64,000 nucleotides of DNA from Chloroflexota bacterium (GCA_020845495.1 JADLFM010000128.1:372001-436000); one strand, 5' to 3'. Shown: positions 25,387 to 34,430, counted from the first letter of the stretch. The notes: generated by a model from the letters alone, not told the origin. Translations and numbers: made by a program.

Positions 25387-27378
25387 GTGAGCAGGTCCGG
25401 CGTCAGCCACGCGCCCGAGCCTACAACGCCGGCCCCCGGGCCGGCCAGTCTCCGTCGAGCCGGAGGCTCCAGGGCGCACGTGTCGCCGCTCCGTACACCC
25501 TGGGCCGCCGTGTCGGCACTCGCCATGCCGGTGCTGCTGGCGGTCACGTTCTCGCTGGCGCTGGCTACGCGCTTCATCGGGCTTGGCGGGGCCGTCACCG
25601 AGGACGAAGATCAGTGGATGTCCCGCGCGGGCAACTTCGCAGTGGCCCTTCATACCGCCGACTGGCATCGAACGTTTCAGACCGGCCACCCTGGCGTGAC
25701 GACGATGTGGCTCGCCACGCTGGTGCTCGGACCCGGCGGGACGGCGCCGTTCTCGGATAGCGTGCGTGCGAGCGGCCCTGTCACAGCCGTTCCAGGCTTT
25801 CTGGCTGCACTTCGGGATGCGCGGGCACCGTTCGTGGTGCTCCAGGCTGTCCTCGTCGTCGGTAGCACCTGGCTGGTGGCCCGGCTGTTCGGGTCAGGCG
25901 TCGCGCTGATTGCTGGCCTGCTGCTGGCCGTCGACCCGTATTGGGCGGCGGTCGGGCCGATCGTCGGGATGGACGGGCTGCTGAGCGGCTTCCTGACGGC
26001 CGGGATGTTGTCGCTCATGGCCGCACTGCTTCCGTCACCGGCTCCACCCGCGCCGTCATCTCGACCCGCTCCACCGCCGGCGTGGACTATCAGTCGAGGG
26101 CGGATAGCTCTTGCGCTCGTGTCAGGAGCGTGCTGGGGTCTCGCCGTCCTCACCAAGACCGCGGCGCTGCTGGCGCTGCCGCTCGTGCCGATTGTCGTCC
26201 TCGCCGCCCTCGTCGTCAGACCAGAGGGGTCTGAGGTCGTCGATGGCTTGACGGGAAGGCAGCGCTGGCAAGCGTTTGGGGGCCGGCTATCGCTCGGGGG
26301 TTGGCTGACTTTCGGGGGCCGGTTGTCGTGTGGGAACTGGCGAGCGCCCGAACTTCGCCGGGCGCTCCTGCTCCTCGGCATCTGGGGTAGTGCGATGCTG
26401 CTCGCGATCTGGCTGCTCTGGCCGGCGGCCTGGGAGCAGCCCTTCACGGTGCTCCTGCGCGCCTACGAGTTCAGCGCGCAGCTTGGCGGCTCGCCGCACG
26501 GCCCCGGCAACTTCTTCCTGGGCCAACCTGTCGACGACCCCGGCCCGGCGTTTTATCCTGTCGCGCTTGCATTCCGGCTGGGGCCGGGCGCGACACTCGG
26601 CCTGCTCCTCGTGCTGACACTCGGCGCTCCGCGTCGCCTGCTCCGTCCAGTCTGGATGCTGCTCGGCTTCGCGGTCCTGTTCCTGGTGATGCTGACCCTC
26701 GCCGCCAAGAAGGTGGATCGCTACCTGCTGCCGGTGCTGCCGGCGCTGGACGTGCTCGCGGCGGTCGGCTGGTGGCGCGCGTGTATCTGGCTGCGCCAGC
26801 GTCTAGGCGAGCGGCGAGGTTGGAGTAGCTCGCCTGCGCCCGGATGCCCTCCTTCCCTGGCCTGGGAGTCCCCTCACTCCGCGACATCCACTCCCGGACG
26901 CGGGCGAGAGGACGATGGGGCTGCGACTCTGGACGCTGGTGCGATGGCTAAGGCATCTGCAATGGCCGTTGCCCTTGCCGCGATGCTGGCGCTGGTGCTT
27001 CAGGTCTGGCCGCTCGTTGCTGCTGGACGGTATCCGCTGGCGACCTACAACCCGCTCTTCGGCGGCGCCCGCATGGCCGTGCTCGCCATCCCCGTCGGGT
27101 GGGGCGATGGCCTCGATGATGCGGCTGACCGCATCCGCGATCGTGCTGGCGATCGGGCGGTAATCACGTCGATCTGGGCGCCGCTCTGGGTCAACTTCCA
27201 GGCGCATGCGCCTGGCCCGGTCGTTCGCGATACTCAGATGGCCGATGCGGACTACTTCGTCGACTACATCGACGCTCGCCAACGCGGGCTGACCCCGCGT
27301 TCGTTGGTCAGGCGGAAGCCGGACGCCGTGGTCGAGATTGCCGGCGTCGAGTACGCCCGCATCTACCGCCTGCGCTGA
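25387..27378 (+). CDS. GT-C/PMT-like polytopic membrane protein, copy 4
   Basis: A 663-residue membrane protein with an acidic luminal motif GGAVTEDEDQWMSRAGNFAVAL and the following QTGHPGVTTMWLATL, both reminiscent of mannosyltransferase-like GT39 proteins. About ten hydrophobic spans are seen. A repetitive stretch GGRLSLGGWLTFGGRLSCGNW lies near residue 300, and a second low-complexity insertion near residue 480. It is divergent from the gene at 23494-25335. The GTG start at 25387 lacks a clear ribosome binding site, and later GTG codons are possible. Confidence 0.78.
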   Translation: MSRSGVSHAPEPTTPAPGPASLRRAGGSRAHVSPLRTPWAAVSALAMPVLLAVTFSLALATRFIGLGGAVTEDEDQWMSRAGNFAVALHTADWHRTFQTGHPGVTTMWLATLVLGPGGTAPFSDSVRASGPVTAVPGFLAALRDARAPFVVLQAVLVVGSTWLVARLFGSGVALIAGLLLAVDPYWAAVGPIVGMDGLLSGFLTAGMLSLMAALLPSPAPPAPSSRPAPPPAWTISRGRIALALVSGACWGLAVLTKTAALLALPLVPIVVLAALVVRPEGSEVVDGLTGRQRWQAFGGRLSLGGWLTFGGRLSCGNWRAPELRRALLLLGIWGSAMLLAIWLLWPAAWEQPFTVLLRAYEFSAQLGGSPHGPGNFFLGQPVDDPGPAFYPVALAFRLGPGATLGLLLVLTLGAPRRLLRPVWMLLGFAVLFLVMLTLAAKKVDRYLLPVLPALDVLAAVGWWRACIWLRQRLGERRGWSSSPAPGCPPSLAWESPHSATSTPGRGREDDGAATLDAGAMAKASAMAVALAAMLALVLQVWPLVAAGRYPLATYNPLFGGARMAVLAIPVGWGDGLDDAADRIRDRAGDRAVITSIWAPLWVNFQAHAPGPVVRDTQMADADYFVDYIDARQRGLTPRSLVRRKPDAVVEIAGVEYARIYRLR

Positions 27379-27386
27379 CGAGTAGA

Positions 27387-27452
27387 GAGTGGGGAGTAGC
27401 AACTCGTGGGCAGGGCAGGACACCCCGGCCCACGAGTCGCCACTCCCCACTC
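27387..27452. terminator. Long imperfect hairpin between convergent genes
   Basis: Arms 27387-27411 and 27428-27452 are 25 bp each with two mismatches; the stem begins GAGTGGGGAGTAG. It fills the gap between a forward membrane protein gene and the reverse DapA-family gene. A two-way terminator is likely by position. Confidence 0.65.
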
Positions 27453-27463
27453 GCCACGTTCGC

Positions 27464-28378
27464 TCAGGACACGGCGGCCGGCGTTCGGCTCGGGAAGCCG
27501 GCCGCGAGACAGGCGTCCAGATAGCGCTTCGCCTCCTCGGACGTCATCGTCGGGAGCGGCGCCGTCAGGTTCGGTTTGATCAGGCCGAGATGCGCCGCGA
27601 GGAGCTTGGTGCCGTGGAGCGTGGCCCGCCCCCGAATCCGGATGAACCGATCCCAGGTCGCCTGCCGTTCGAGCGCTCCAGCCGTATCGCCGCGCTGAAC
27701 GGCGTCGTAGAGGTCACGGATCAGACGCGGGTGGACGTTCGCGAAGCCCGGCACCAGTCCATCCGCGCCGAGCATCAGGCTGATCGCTCCCATCTGCTGG
27801 TTGCCCTGGAGGATCACGAAGTCCTCGCGTGGCCGTTCGAGAATCAACCGCTGAACCTCTGGCCAGGCGCCGGACGAATCCTTGATGCCCGCGATGCGGG
27901 GATCTTCGGCGATCTGGATGACGGCGTCGGCCTTGATCGAGACTTTCGTGGTCTGAGGGATGTTGTAGATCAGAATCGGCAGATCGGTGGCGTCCGCGAG
28001 GCGGCGGAAGTGCTCCACGAGCTCGTCGGTGCTGTAGCCGCCGAAGTAGTACGGGGCGGTAGCGACGAAGGCTGCCACGCCAGTGTCGCGGAGCAGTCGC
28101 ATATCGTCGATGATGCGCGCGGTGCTGGGCTGGAGTACGCCCGCGATGACCGGCACCCGGCCGCCTGCCACCTCGACGGCGGCCTCGCAGACCGCCTGCC
28201 GCACGTTGTCGCGCAGGCACGGTCCCTCGCCGTTCGACCCGAGCACGAAAAGACCGTGCACGCCGCCCTGGATCTGGTACTCGACCAGGCGGGCCATACC
28301 CGCTCGGTCGAGTTGCTCGTCGGCATCGAGCGCGGTGATCGTCGGGGGGATGATGCCGTAGAAGCGTCGCTGAGTCAT
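27464..28378 (-). CDS. DapA-family Schiff-base aldolase/lyase
   Basis: A 304-residue TIM-barrel protein of the dihydrodipicolinate synthase/N-acetylneuraminate lyase family. GSNGEG is the substrate carboxylate loop, YNIP carries the catalytic Tyr, and GIKDSSG carries the Schiff-base Lys. The ATG at 28378 has GGGAGG upstream, while the open frame extends to 28420. Family members condense or cleave pyruvate-containing keto acids. With no lysine-pathway genes nearby it is more likely a sugar-acid or other keto-acid lyase than the housekeeping enzyme. Confidence 0.9.
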   Translation of the reverse strand: MTQRRFYGIIPPTITALDADEQLDRAGMARLVEYQIQGGVHGLFVLGSNGEGPCLRDNVRQAVCEAAVEVAGGRVPVIAGVLQPSTARIIDDMRLLRDTGVAAFVATAPYYFGGYSTDELVEHFRRLADATDLPILIYNIPQTTKVSIKADAVIQIAEDPRIAGIKDSSGAWPEVQRLILERPREDFVILQGNQQMGAISLMLGADGLVPGFANVHPRLIRDLYDAVQRGDTAGALERQATWDRFIRIRGRATLHGTKLLAAHLGLIKPNLTAPLPTMTSEEAKRYLDACLAAGFPSRTPAAVS

Positions 28379-28595
28379 GCGCGGCCTCCCGAGTGCGATG
28401 CGAGAATGCGGAACGGACACGATGTCGTCACGTCAGGCTGTAACGTGAAAAGCTCGTGCTGCAATGGTATGCCGAAGCGTGCGCGGGCTGCCGGATCCAC
28501 GGGGCCGTCGACAGCCCGAGCGCCAGCGCGCCGTCCCGGTGCAATAGTACATCGGGGCCTGCTACGGCTGCCGGGGACTGGCAGATCCGCGCCTC

Positions 28596-28618
28596 GACGC
28601 CCCGACTTCAGGGGCGTC
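28596..28618 (-). terminator. Small hairpin after the first secreted Asn/Asp-rich protein
   Basis: An 8-bp perfect stem (GACGCCCC with GGGGCGTC) with a 7-base loop lies 17 bases past the stop of the gene at 28635-29411. There is no T-tract. A terminator role is suggested by position only. Confidence 0.4.
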
Positions 28619-28634
28619 CATCGCGCCTCCAGCC

Positions 28635-29411
28635 TCAGCGCTTCTCGTACACCACGAAGAAGCCCGGCTGCGAGATCGTGGTGCCGACCGCGTTGCCGGC
28701 CGGGTCGATCGCCTGCTTCGCGACCGGTACCCAGGTGCGGCTCTGGAGATCGAGCCGCGCGACGGTGAACAGGTTCTCGTCCAGGCCGAGCGCCTCGACG
28801 TCGGTGTAATGGATCGTCATGTTCACTTCAGATGGCAAGGTGTCGAGCGGCGCGCCCTCACAGGTGGCCGCTCGGATCTCATAGATCAGCAGCCCGACCA
28901 TCTGCCCAGGCGGGAATGGGGCCGAGAGGAAGTCGATGACACGGAAGATCTCGATCTTGAAGGGCGAGGGGTTCGCCGGGAAGACTCGCACGACGACCTT
29001 GTTGTCAAACGCGGGGAAGACCGTCTCCTGACCAGCCGGCGCGCATGTCGGCGCTGGTGGCGGTGTCGGCGTGGCGGTCGGCAACGGCGGGAGGGCAAAG
29101 CCAATCTCGTTGTCGTTGCCATTCCCGTTGTCGTCAGAGTCGTTGTCACTCGCGTTGTCGCCGCCGTTGTTGTCGTTCCCGTTCTCGTTGTCCGAGTTGT
29201 TGTCACCACCGTTGTTGTCCCCTCCGTCGTTGTCGCTACTGCCGTTGTCACCGCTGTTATCCGCGTTGTCGGCGAGCGCACTCTGGACGGTAAAGGGGGA
29301 TGCCGCGTCGATCCCGGAACCTGCCGAGTTGCTGATAGCCTGGACGAACCAGACGCTCCCGGCGAGAAGCAGCAAGGACACGATGGACTGGAAGACGCGG
29401 AACCCGGACAT
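28635..29411 (-). CDS. Secreted protein with Asn/Asp/Gly-rich linker, copy A
   Basis: A 258-residue protein of unknown function. A signal or anchor segment, FQSIVSLLLLAGSVWFVQAIS, is followed by about 55 residues of Asn, Asp, Gly and Ser (for example DNNGGDNNSDNENGNDNNGG). A Pro/Thr stretch then leads to a C-terminal domain of about 130 residues with two Cys. The end of that domain (LPSEVNMTIHYTD ... TTISQPGFFVVYEKR) aligns by eye with the neighbouring secreted protein at 29842-30681. The two are diverged tandem duplicates. A cell-surface or extracellular role is likely. No enzyme motif is visible. Confidence 0.75.
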   Translation of the reverse strand: MSGFRVFQSIVSLLLLAGSVWFVQAISNSAGSGIDAASPFTVQSALADNADNSGDNGSSDNDGGDNNGGDNNSDNENGNDNNGGDNASDNDSDDNGNGNDNEIGFALPPLPTATPTPPPAPTCAPAGQETVFPAFDNKVVVRVFPANPSPFKIEIFRVIDFLSAPFPPGQMVGLLIYEIRAATCEGAPLDTLPSEVNMTIHYTDVEALGLDENLFTVARLDLQSRTWVPVAKQAIDPAGNAVGTTISQPGFFVVYEKR

Positions 29412-29841
29412 GAGCGAAAGCCTCCAGTGGCGCGATGCTGGCTGGCCCGATACTGCCAGATTCCATCGGGTGGCTGCACGGTCGTTGAGGCTCAGTCGGG
29501 GCGTCCGAGCACCGTCCGTCGTGGGATGATGGCGTCATGACCGTCGGGTCAGGCGCTGAGGACAGCCGAGTTCATTTCTGGCCGCGCTGGCCATGCTCCG
29601 GCCCCGGCGGTGATCGCATGGCACGTCCTATGGCACATCATGACGTCCACGACCGCTGCGCGACGGCCCTGGGTGCTAGAACTGACTGCACGGCCGCTCG
29701 CGGCCCTGGACACCGACGCTCCCGGCACGCGCCCGACTCCTGCCAGATACAAGGGCCGGTACAGGGGCTGGGTACAGGGGCACGAAAAGGGGCGGGCCAA
29801 TGCAGGCCCGCCCCCCTCTGTGCCCCGGCGTCGAGCGGGTG
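29412..29841. other. Intergenic region between the two secreted-protein genes
   Basis: About 430 bases upstream of copy A and downstream of copy B. It contains the terminator of copy B (29789-29814) and a short direct repeat of GGTACAGGGG near 29758 and 29771. No gene is supported. Confidence 0.4.
29785..29814 (-). terminator. Rho-independent terminator of secreted protein copy B
   Basis: On the reverse strand a perfect 10-bp stem, GGGGCGGGCC/GGCCCGCCCC with a 6-base loop, is followed at once by TTTT. It lies about 30 bases past the stop of the gene at 29842-30681. This is the clearest intrinsic terminator in the window. Confidence 0.8.
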
Positions 29842-30681
29842 CTAGGAGCCCTGGTAGACGGCGTAGAGGCCGGTCTGGATGATGGTCGACGAGATGTACG
29901 GGTTGTTCGGATCCGGGTCCGGGACGGTGTTCACGTTGTCCCAACTCGTTCCGTTCCAGTGAACGATCTGGAGCGTCGCCTTGTTGGCCGGGACGCTGTA
30001 CGGAATTCCCAGGTTGACGGCCGAGGGGAACTGGGCCATGCTGACGCCGCCACAACTGTTCAATGCCGATACCTGGAAGACCATGCTGTCCAGGAACGGC
30101 CCGGGCGCTGCCGCGACCGTCGACGGATCCACCGCCTGGAGGTCGACCTCGGTGACCATGGGGAACGACGAAACCGGGACCACGTCGATCGTGACGTTGC
30201 CACCTGGCAGGAACAGGGTTATCGCGCCAACCTCGCCAGTATCGTAGCAGCGGCTCACCATGTTGGACGCTGCGAACGGCTGGCCTGTCTGGCTTGTCGG
30301 TGGGGTAACGACCGGCGGGAGGGGCGCGTTCTCGTTGCCGTTCTCGTTGTTGTTACCGTTCTCGTTGTTGTTGCCATTCTCGTTGTTGTTGCCGTTCTCG
30401 TTGTTGTTGCCGTTCTCGTTGTTGTTGCCGTTCTCGTTGTTGTTGCCGTTCTCGTTGTTGTTGCCATTCTCGTTGTTATTGCCATTCTCGTTGTTGTTGC
30501 CGTTCTCGTTGTTGTTGCCGTTCTCGTTATTGTTGCCGTTGCTAGCAAGCATGGGAGCATCGGCGACGGCGGCGTACGCCGAGTCGGCGTTGGGCGACGA
30601 CGCGGTCGACGGGAGCAGCATCGGGACCGCTGCCACGGCCAGGATCGTCACGGCGATCAAGATCGCACGGATGGCTGACAT
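29842..30681 (-). CDS. Secreted protein with eleven NNNENG repeats, copy B
   Basis: A 279-residue secreted protein of unknown function. The ATG at 30681 is chosen because TGGAGG precedes it; the open frame extends to 30810. The signal segment is AIRAILIAVTILAVAAVPMLL. Eleven exact copies of the hexapeptide NNNENG follow, encoded by an 18-base repeat. A Pro-rich joint then leads to a domain of about 145 residues with two Cys. Its end (FPSAVNLGIPYSV ... STIIQTGLYAVYQGS) matches the end of copy A at 28635. It has a classical terminator. It may be an extracellular or surface-displayed adhesin-like protein, but nothing proves this. Confidence 0.78.
   Translation of the reverse strand: MSAIRAILIAVTILAVAAVPMLLPSTASSPNADSAYAAVADAPMLASNGNNNENGNNNENGNNNENGNNNENGNNNENGNNNENGNNNENGNNNENGNNNENGNNNENGNNNENGNENAPLPPVVTPPTSQTGQPFAASNMVSRCYDTGEVGAITLFLPGGNVTIDVVPVSSFPMVTEVDLQAVDPSTVAAAPGPFLDSMVFQVSALNSCGGVSMAQFPSAVNLGIPYSVPANKATLQIVHWNGTSWDNVNTVPDPDPNNPYISSTIIQTGLYAVYQGS
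30343..30540. repeat. Eleven 18-bp tandem repeats inside a secreted-protein gene
   Basis: Read forward, each unit is CTCGTTGTTGTTGCCGTT or differs from it by one or two bases. Units run without gaps from 30343 to 30540. All changes are silent for the encoded NNNENG hexapeptide. Copy number is therefore likely to change by slippage while the frame is kept. Confidence 0.95.
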
Positions 30682-30972
30682 GGAGTGCACCTCCAGAGGT
30701 AGACGCTCGCGGGGCGGAACTTCGCCCGTACTTGCAAGAACTGTTCCTGTTTGCAGCCGGTTGCGCGGCGCTCCGGTAACCAGGGCATCATGTGCGACTG
30801 TGGAGGCCACGGCGGCGATGTCGGACCCCGAACGGCTCGCGCGCAGCCAGGCTCAGCACGTTGGCCATGCTGTGTAGAACGCCGCATGCTGCGGCAGCCA
30901 GGCCCGTACACCTGCGCTCTGGCCAGGAGTTATGGACGCTTCGGACGCCATCCTGGTACGCTGGCGCCCGCG

Positions 30973-32013
30973 ATGAAGAGCGAGGCAGACAATCGATTGG
31001 ACGACACGTCGTCAGCACCGGCCGTGCCAGATAGGGCGGCGTGGCGCGGCTCATCGAGTCCTGGCCCGACAGCAGCAGATGTTCGCGTGGCCGAGCTGGT
31101 CGATGCGAGCGCCGCCGACGTCAGCGCCGACGATCTGCACCCGGATCGTCGAAACGGCCATCATGCCAACCCCGCGCGAGGCGTCGTGCCGCCCGCTCCC
31201 TACTATGACGACGGCCGCGTTACCATCTTTCAGGCCGATAGCACCGATCTGAGCTTCCTGCCGTCCGAGTCGGTCCAACTGATCGTGACGTCCCCCCCGT
31301 ATAACCTGGGCAAAGACTACGGCACCGCCCGCGATGACACCACGTATCACGGGTACCTGCACTGGGTGGAGACCTGGAGCCGCGAACTGCGGCGGTTGCT
31401 CGAACCTGGCGGGCGGCTCTGCCTGAACGTCCCGCTCGACATCAATTTGAGGTTTGATGAGGGCGGCCAGCGACGCACCCACAAGCAACCGGTCCTGGCC
31501 GATTTCACCCGGCTGCTCGTCGAGGATCTCGGATTCGTCTACAACACGACGATTCTCTGGCTCGAGAACAACGTGTCGCGCCGGACGGCCTGGGGCTCCT
31601 GGCTGTCCGCGACCGACCCATGGGTGAACACAGCGGCCGAAGCCGTATTAGTCTTGTCAAAGGACCGGCGGAGGCGCGATGGACGTGGCAGGACGTCGGA
31701 TATGTCGCGCGACGATTTCCTCGACGCCACGCTCGGCATCTGGCGCTTTCCGGGCGAGACGACCCGCCGCTATGGTCACCCGGCCCCGTTCCCCGAGGCG
31801 CTGCCGCGTCGCCTGATCCAGTTGTTCAGTTTCCGTGAGGATACTGTCCTCGATCCGTTCCTTGGCAGCGGCACGACCTGCCGGGTGGCGAAGAGCCTGG
31901 GCCGTCGCTCGATTGGCGTCGAGATCGATCCTCGGTACTGCGAGGTCTCGGCCACCCGCTGCCGCGAGCCGTCGCCACCTGACCCCCCCGCCCGAGGGCG
32001 CTGCCCAACGTAA
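30973..32013 (+). CDS. Site-specific DNA methyltransferase (beta class, adenine-N6 or cytosine-N4)
   Basis: A 346-residue amino-methyltransferase. The catalytic motif TSPPYN is near residue 106 and the AdoMet-binding motif DPFLGSGTT near residue 294, the order of the beta class. The intervening region includes LLEPGGRLCLNVP. The first 75 residues look disordered. The ATG at 30973 has no ribosome binding site, and the open frame extends to 30751. The SPPY form fits either N4-cytosine or N6-adenine modification. No restriction endonuclease is adjacent, so it appears to be a solitary enzyme. It is divergent from secreted protein copy B. Confidence 0.88.
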   Translation: MKSEADNRLDDTSSAPAVPDRAAWRGSSSPGPTAADVRVAELVDASAADVSADDLHPDRRNGHHANPARGVVPPAPYYDDGRVTIFQADSTDLSFLPSESVQLIVTSPPYNLGKDYGTARDDTTYHGYLHWVETWSRELRRLLEPGGRLCLNVPLDINLRFDEGGQRRTHKQPVLADFTRLLVEDLGFVYNTTILWLENNVSRRTAWGSWLSATDPWVNTAAEAVLVLSKDRRRRDGRGRTSDMSRDDFLDATLGIWRFPGETTRRYGHPAPFPEALPRRLIQLFSFREDTVLDPFLGSGTTCRVAKSLGRRSIGVEIDPRYCEVSATRCREPSPPDPPARGRCPT

Positions 32014-33191
32014 CCCGACGTCGCCCAACTGCGCCCGGCATGGCCCGACGTCGCCCGGCTCCGCCTGGCTCTCGGCGGGTGGCGCCAAATGCTTTTACCT
32101 GCCTTACGCCCGAGGCACAACAGGCTCCAGGTGCTGGTGCGTGTCGCGTCCGGCCCGCCCTGCCACTCTCGCCGCACCATCGGGCGCCCGTCGCCACGCG
32201 CTCGTAACACGTTCGTAACGCTCTCGGCCACTCGCGGCGTGGCGCGCGCTTGACAGCGGGACCACACACCAGCTAAAAGGTTTTGGTCACGGCCCCCAAG
32301 CCGCCAGGCAGCGGCGCCGACTCCAACGTACGCCAACGACCCGACACGCGCCGCGGAGCGCGTGCCGGCGCATGCGAGGAGGTGAGCCACCAGGGTTTCA
32401 GAGCCGTTCCGGACATGGCAGGTTGGTGAGGCGATCCATTGGCGAGGATTCCGTCTACTCCAGAGACACGTGGAGTACTTCATGGCGAAGACACCTGAAC
32501 TGTCACGACGAGCGCTTCCGCGTCGAAGTGCGGCGGGGGCCTCGAGTATCGTCGGGGTGCGCCTGCCCGCGGCCCGAGGTGCACCGCTCACCGCTCTCTC
32601 CGGGTCAATGGCGGATGCGCTGCCTCTGGCCGTCCAGGTGGCCGTCCAGGTGGCCGTGCTGGCAACGCCCGCGCCGAACACGACGCCGCTGCTCGTGCCG
32701 CCAAGAGCCGCTACACCGCCGATAGCTGTCCATCCTGCCAGGGCGCTGCTGCCCGCTACGTCGACGGTTGCGGCCAGGCCTGTCGTCCCGCCCTATCAGC
32801 GGCCTGGTATCCAGGAGATGAGCCGCTTTGGGGGAGCGGCGTTCGCCGTCGACGCCAGCCACTTCCTGAACAGTTTCGAGGAATCGCTTTCCCTCGCCGC
32901 ACCAGTCACGGCGTTCGGCTCGCCGCGTCAAGCTGCATCGCCTGAAGGGGCGGGCCGCCGTGCTCTTCGGAAGGACGGCCTCATCGGGCGATCCGGTCGG
33001 CGCGCCTTCCTGGCCTTCCAACATCGTGACCGAACCCCCGCAAACCCGCGAATCCCACCAACACTTTCCGGAGCGAGGTGACTGCTACCCCCAAACGTGA
33101 CGGTTCCCGTTCATGACATGTCACGCGATGATTTTCCTCGGTGCGCTCGCGTCACTTCCCGTGGAGCGATCGTGCGCACCGGCGGAGGGCT
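32014..33191. other. Long region with little coding evidence
   Basis: Nearly 1.2 kb between the methyltransferase and the CoA-transferase operon. The first part has several CCCGACGTCGCCC-like direct repeats (around 32008-32060). The middle has one doubtful forward frame, listed separately. A 10-bp palindrome TGACATGTCA at 33114-33123, nested in CGTGAC...GTCACG, lies about 70 bases before the operon start and could be an operator. No RNA gene was recognised. Confidence 0.4.
32470..33081 (+). CDS. Doubtful hypothetical protein
   Basis: An open frame of 203 codons (GTG start, or 199 from the ATG at 32482) in an otherwise empty stretch. It is rich in Ala, Pro, Val and Arg, and has a short in-frame repeat (VQVAVQVAV). 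I recognise no domain, and an overlapping reverse frame at 31776-32681 is equally open. It may be non-coding. Confidence 0.2.
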   Translation: MEYFMAKTPELSRRALPRRSAAGASSIVGVRLPAARGAPLTALSGSMADALPLAVQVAVQVAVLATPAPNTTPLLVPPRAATPPIAVHPARALLPATSTVAARPVVPPYQRPGIQEMSRFGGAAFAVDASHFLNSFEESLSLAAPVTAFGSPRQAASPEGAGRRALRKDGLIGRSGRRAFLAFQHRDRTPANPRIPPTLSGAR

Positions 33192-34430
33192 ATGGTGAAC
33201 CAGGATCTCGAATCCGCCCGTGCTTTGAGCCACTTGCGAGTTCTCGATCTCTCTGATGAGAAGGGCGTGTACGCGGCAAAGCTCCTCGCCGATCTTGGCG
33301 CCGACACCATCAAGATCGAGCGCCCCAGCGGAGACCCAACACGCCAGTTCGGGCCTTTTGTAGACGACGTTCCAGACCCAGGCAAGAGCCTGTTTTTCTT
33401 CCATTACAACACGAACAAGCGCGGGATCACGCTCGACATAGAGCACCCCGAGGGTAGGCGGCTGCTGCGCGAGCTCGTTCGAAGCGCCGACATCGTGGTC
33501 GAGAGCTTCGCGCCGGGTTATCTGGCAGCACTGGACCTGGCCTATACCGACCTGGCGGCCATCAACCCGGGTCTAGTGATGGCGTCCATCACACCCTTCG
33601 GACAGTGCGGACCCCACGCCCACTACAAGGGCTCGGATCTCGTGGCGTGGGCCATGAGCGGCTACATGTCCATCCTCGGCTACGAGGATCTCAGCCTGCC
33701 GCCACTCAATGCCCCCTTCTTCCAGTGCTGCCACACCGCGGGGTATTACGCGGCGACCGGCGCCCTTGCGGCCGTCCTCCACCGAAAGCTGACCGGCCGA
33801 GGGCAACACGTCGACGTGTCGATGCAGGAAGCCATGGTCACCATGTCGGAGAGCCCCAACGTCTTCTACCGGGACGACGTCGTGGTCTCACGCCGCTGGG
33901 GCTACAACGGCAATCCCAGCGCACGGCGTGTCTTCCCCAGTAAGGACGGCCACGTCGACATGACGCTGGGGCCGTTCCGGCGTGACCACTGGCCCCATAT
34001 CGTGGACTGGCTCGACGCCGATGGCAAGAGCGGCGATCTCGGCGACGATAACTGGTTCGATCGCGACTGGGGTATGGCCCATATCGATCACATGTACGAG
34101 CAACTCGAAGCGTGGACCACGACCCGGACCGGCGCCGAACTGTTCCACGAGGGGCAGAAGCGCCGCCTGGAGGCAGCCCCGGTCAACGACATGCCGGCCG
34201 TCATGGCGGACCCACAGCTCAACGCTCGCGGCTATTTCGTTCAGGTGCCGCATCCGGAGCTCGACCGAACGCTGACCTATGCCGGCGCGCCGTACGACCT
34301 TCATGGCACCCCCTGGTCGATCCAGCGACGGGCCCCGTTGCTAGGCGAGCACAACCACGAGGTCTACGTGGGAGAGCTTGGCCTGACCGACCAGGAGTTG
34401 AACGCCTGCCGCGAACGCGGCGTCATCTGA
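33192..34430 (+). CDS. CaiB/BaiF CoA-transferase homologue without the catalytic Asp
   Basis: A 412-residue class III CoA-transferase fold, first gene of the catabolic block 33192-40691. GCGGAGGG precedes the ATG at 33192. Landmarks are LRVLDLSDEKGVYAAKLLADLGADTIKIERPSGDP, IVVESFAPGYLAALDL and AAVLHRKLTGRGQHVDVSMQEA. Where the catalytic Asp normally stands, four residues before the conserved Gly, this protein has Cys180 in QCCHTAG. The next gene encodes a homologue that keeps the Asp. The two could form a heteromeric enzyme with one active subunit; heteromeric class III transferases such as BbsEF are known. Substrate unknown. Confidence 0.88.
   Translation: MVNQDLESARALSHLRVLDLSDEKGVYAAKLLADLGADTIKIERPSGDPTRQFGPFVDDVPDPGKSLFFFHYNTNKRGITLDIEHPEGRRLLRELVRSADIVVESFAPGYLAALDLAYTDLAAINPGLVMASITPFGQCGPHAHYKGSDLVAWAMSGYMSILGYEDLSLPPLNAPFFQCCHTAGYYAATGALAAVLHRKLTGRGQHVDVSMQEAMVTMSESPNVFYRDDVVVSRRWGYNGNPSARRVFPSKDGHVDMTLGPFRRDHWPHIVDWLDADGKSGDLGDDNWFDRDWGMAHIDHMYEQLEAWTTTRTGAELFHEGQKRRLEAAPVNDMPAVMADPQLNARGYFVQVPHPELDRTLTYAGAPYDLHGTPWSIQRRAPLLGEHNHEVYVGELGLTDQELNACRERGVI

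Noticed and set aside
27389..28768. A forward open frame of 459 codons opposite the DapA-family gene
   Set aside because: It is antisense to an enzyme with its catalytic Lys and Tyr visible, and it begins inside a hairpin.
30343..30540. Possible CRISPR array
   Set aside because: Units are contiguous 18-mers with no spacers and encode a hexapeptide repeat in a secreted protein.
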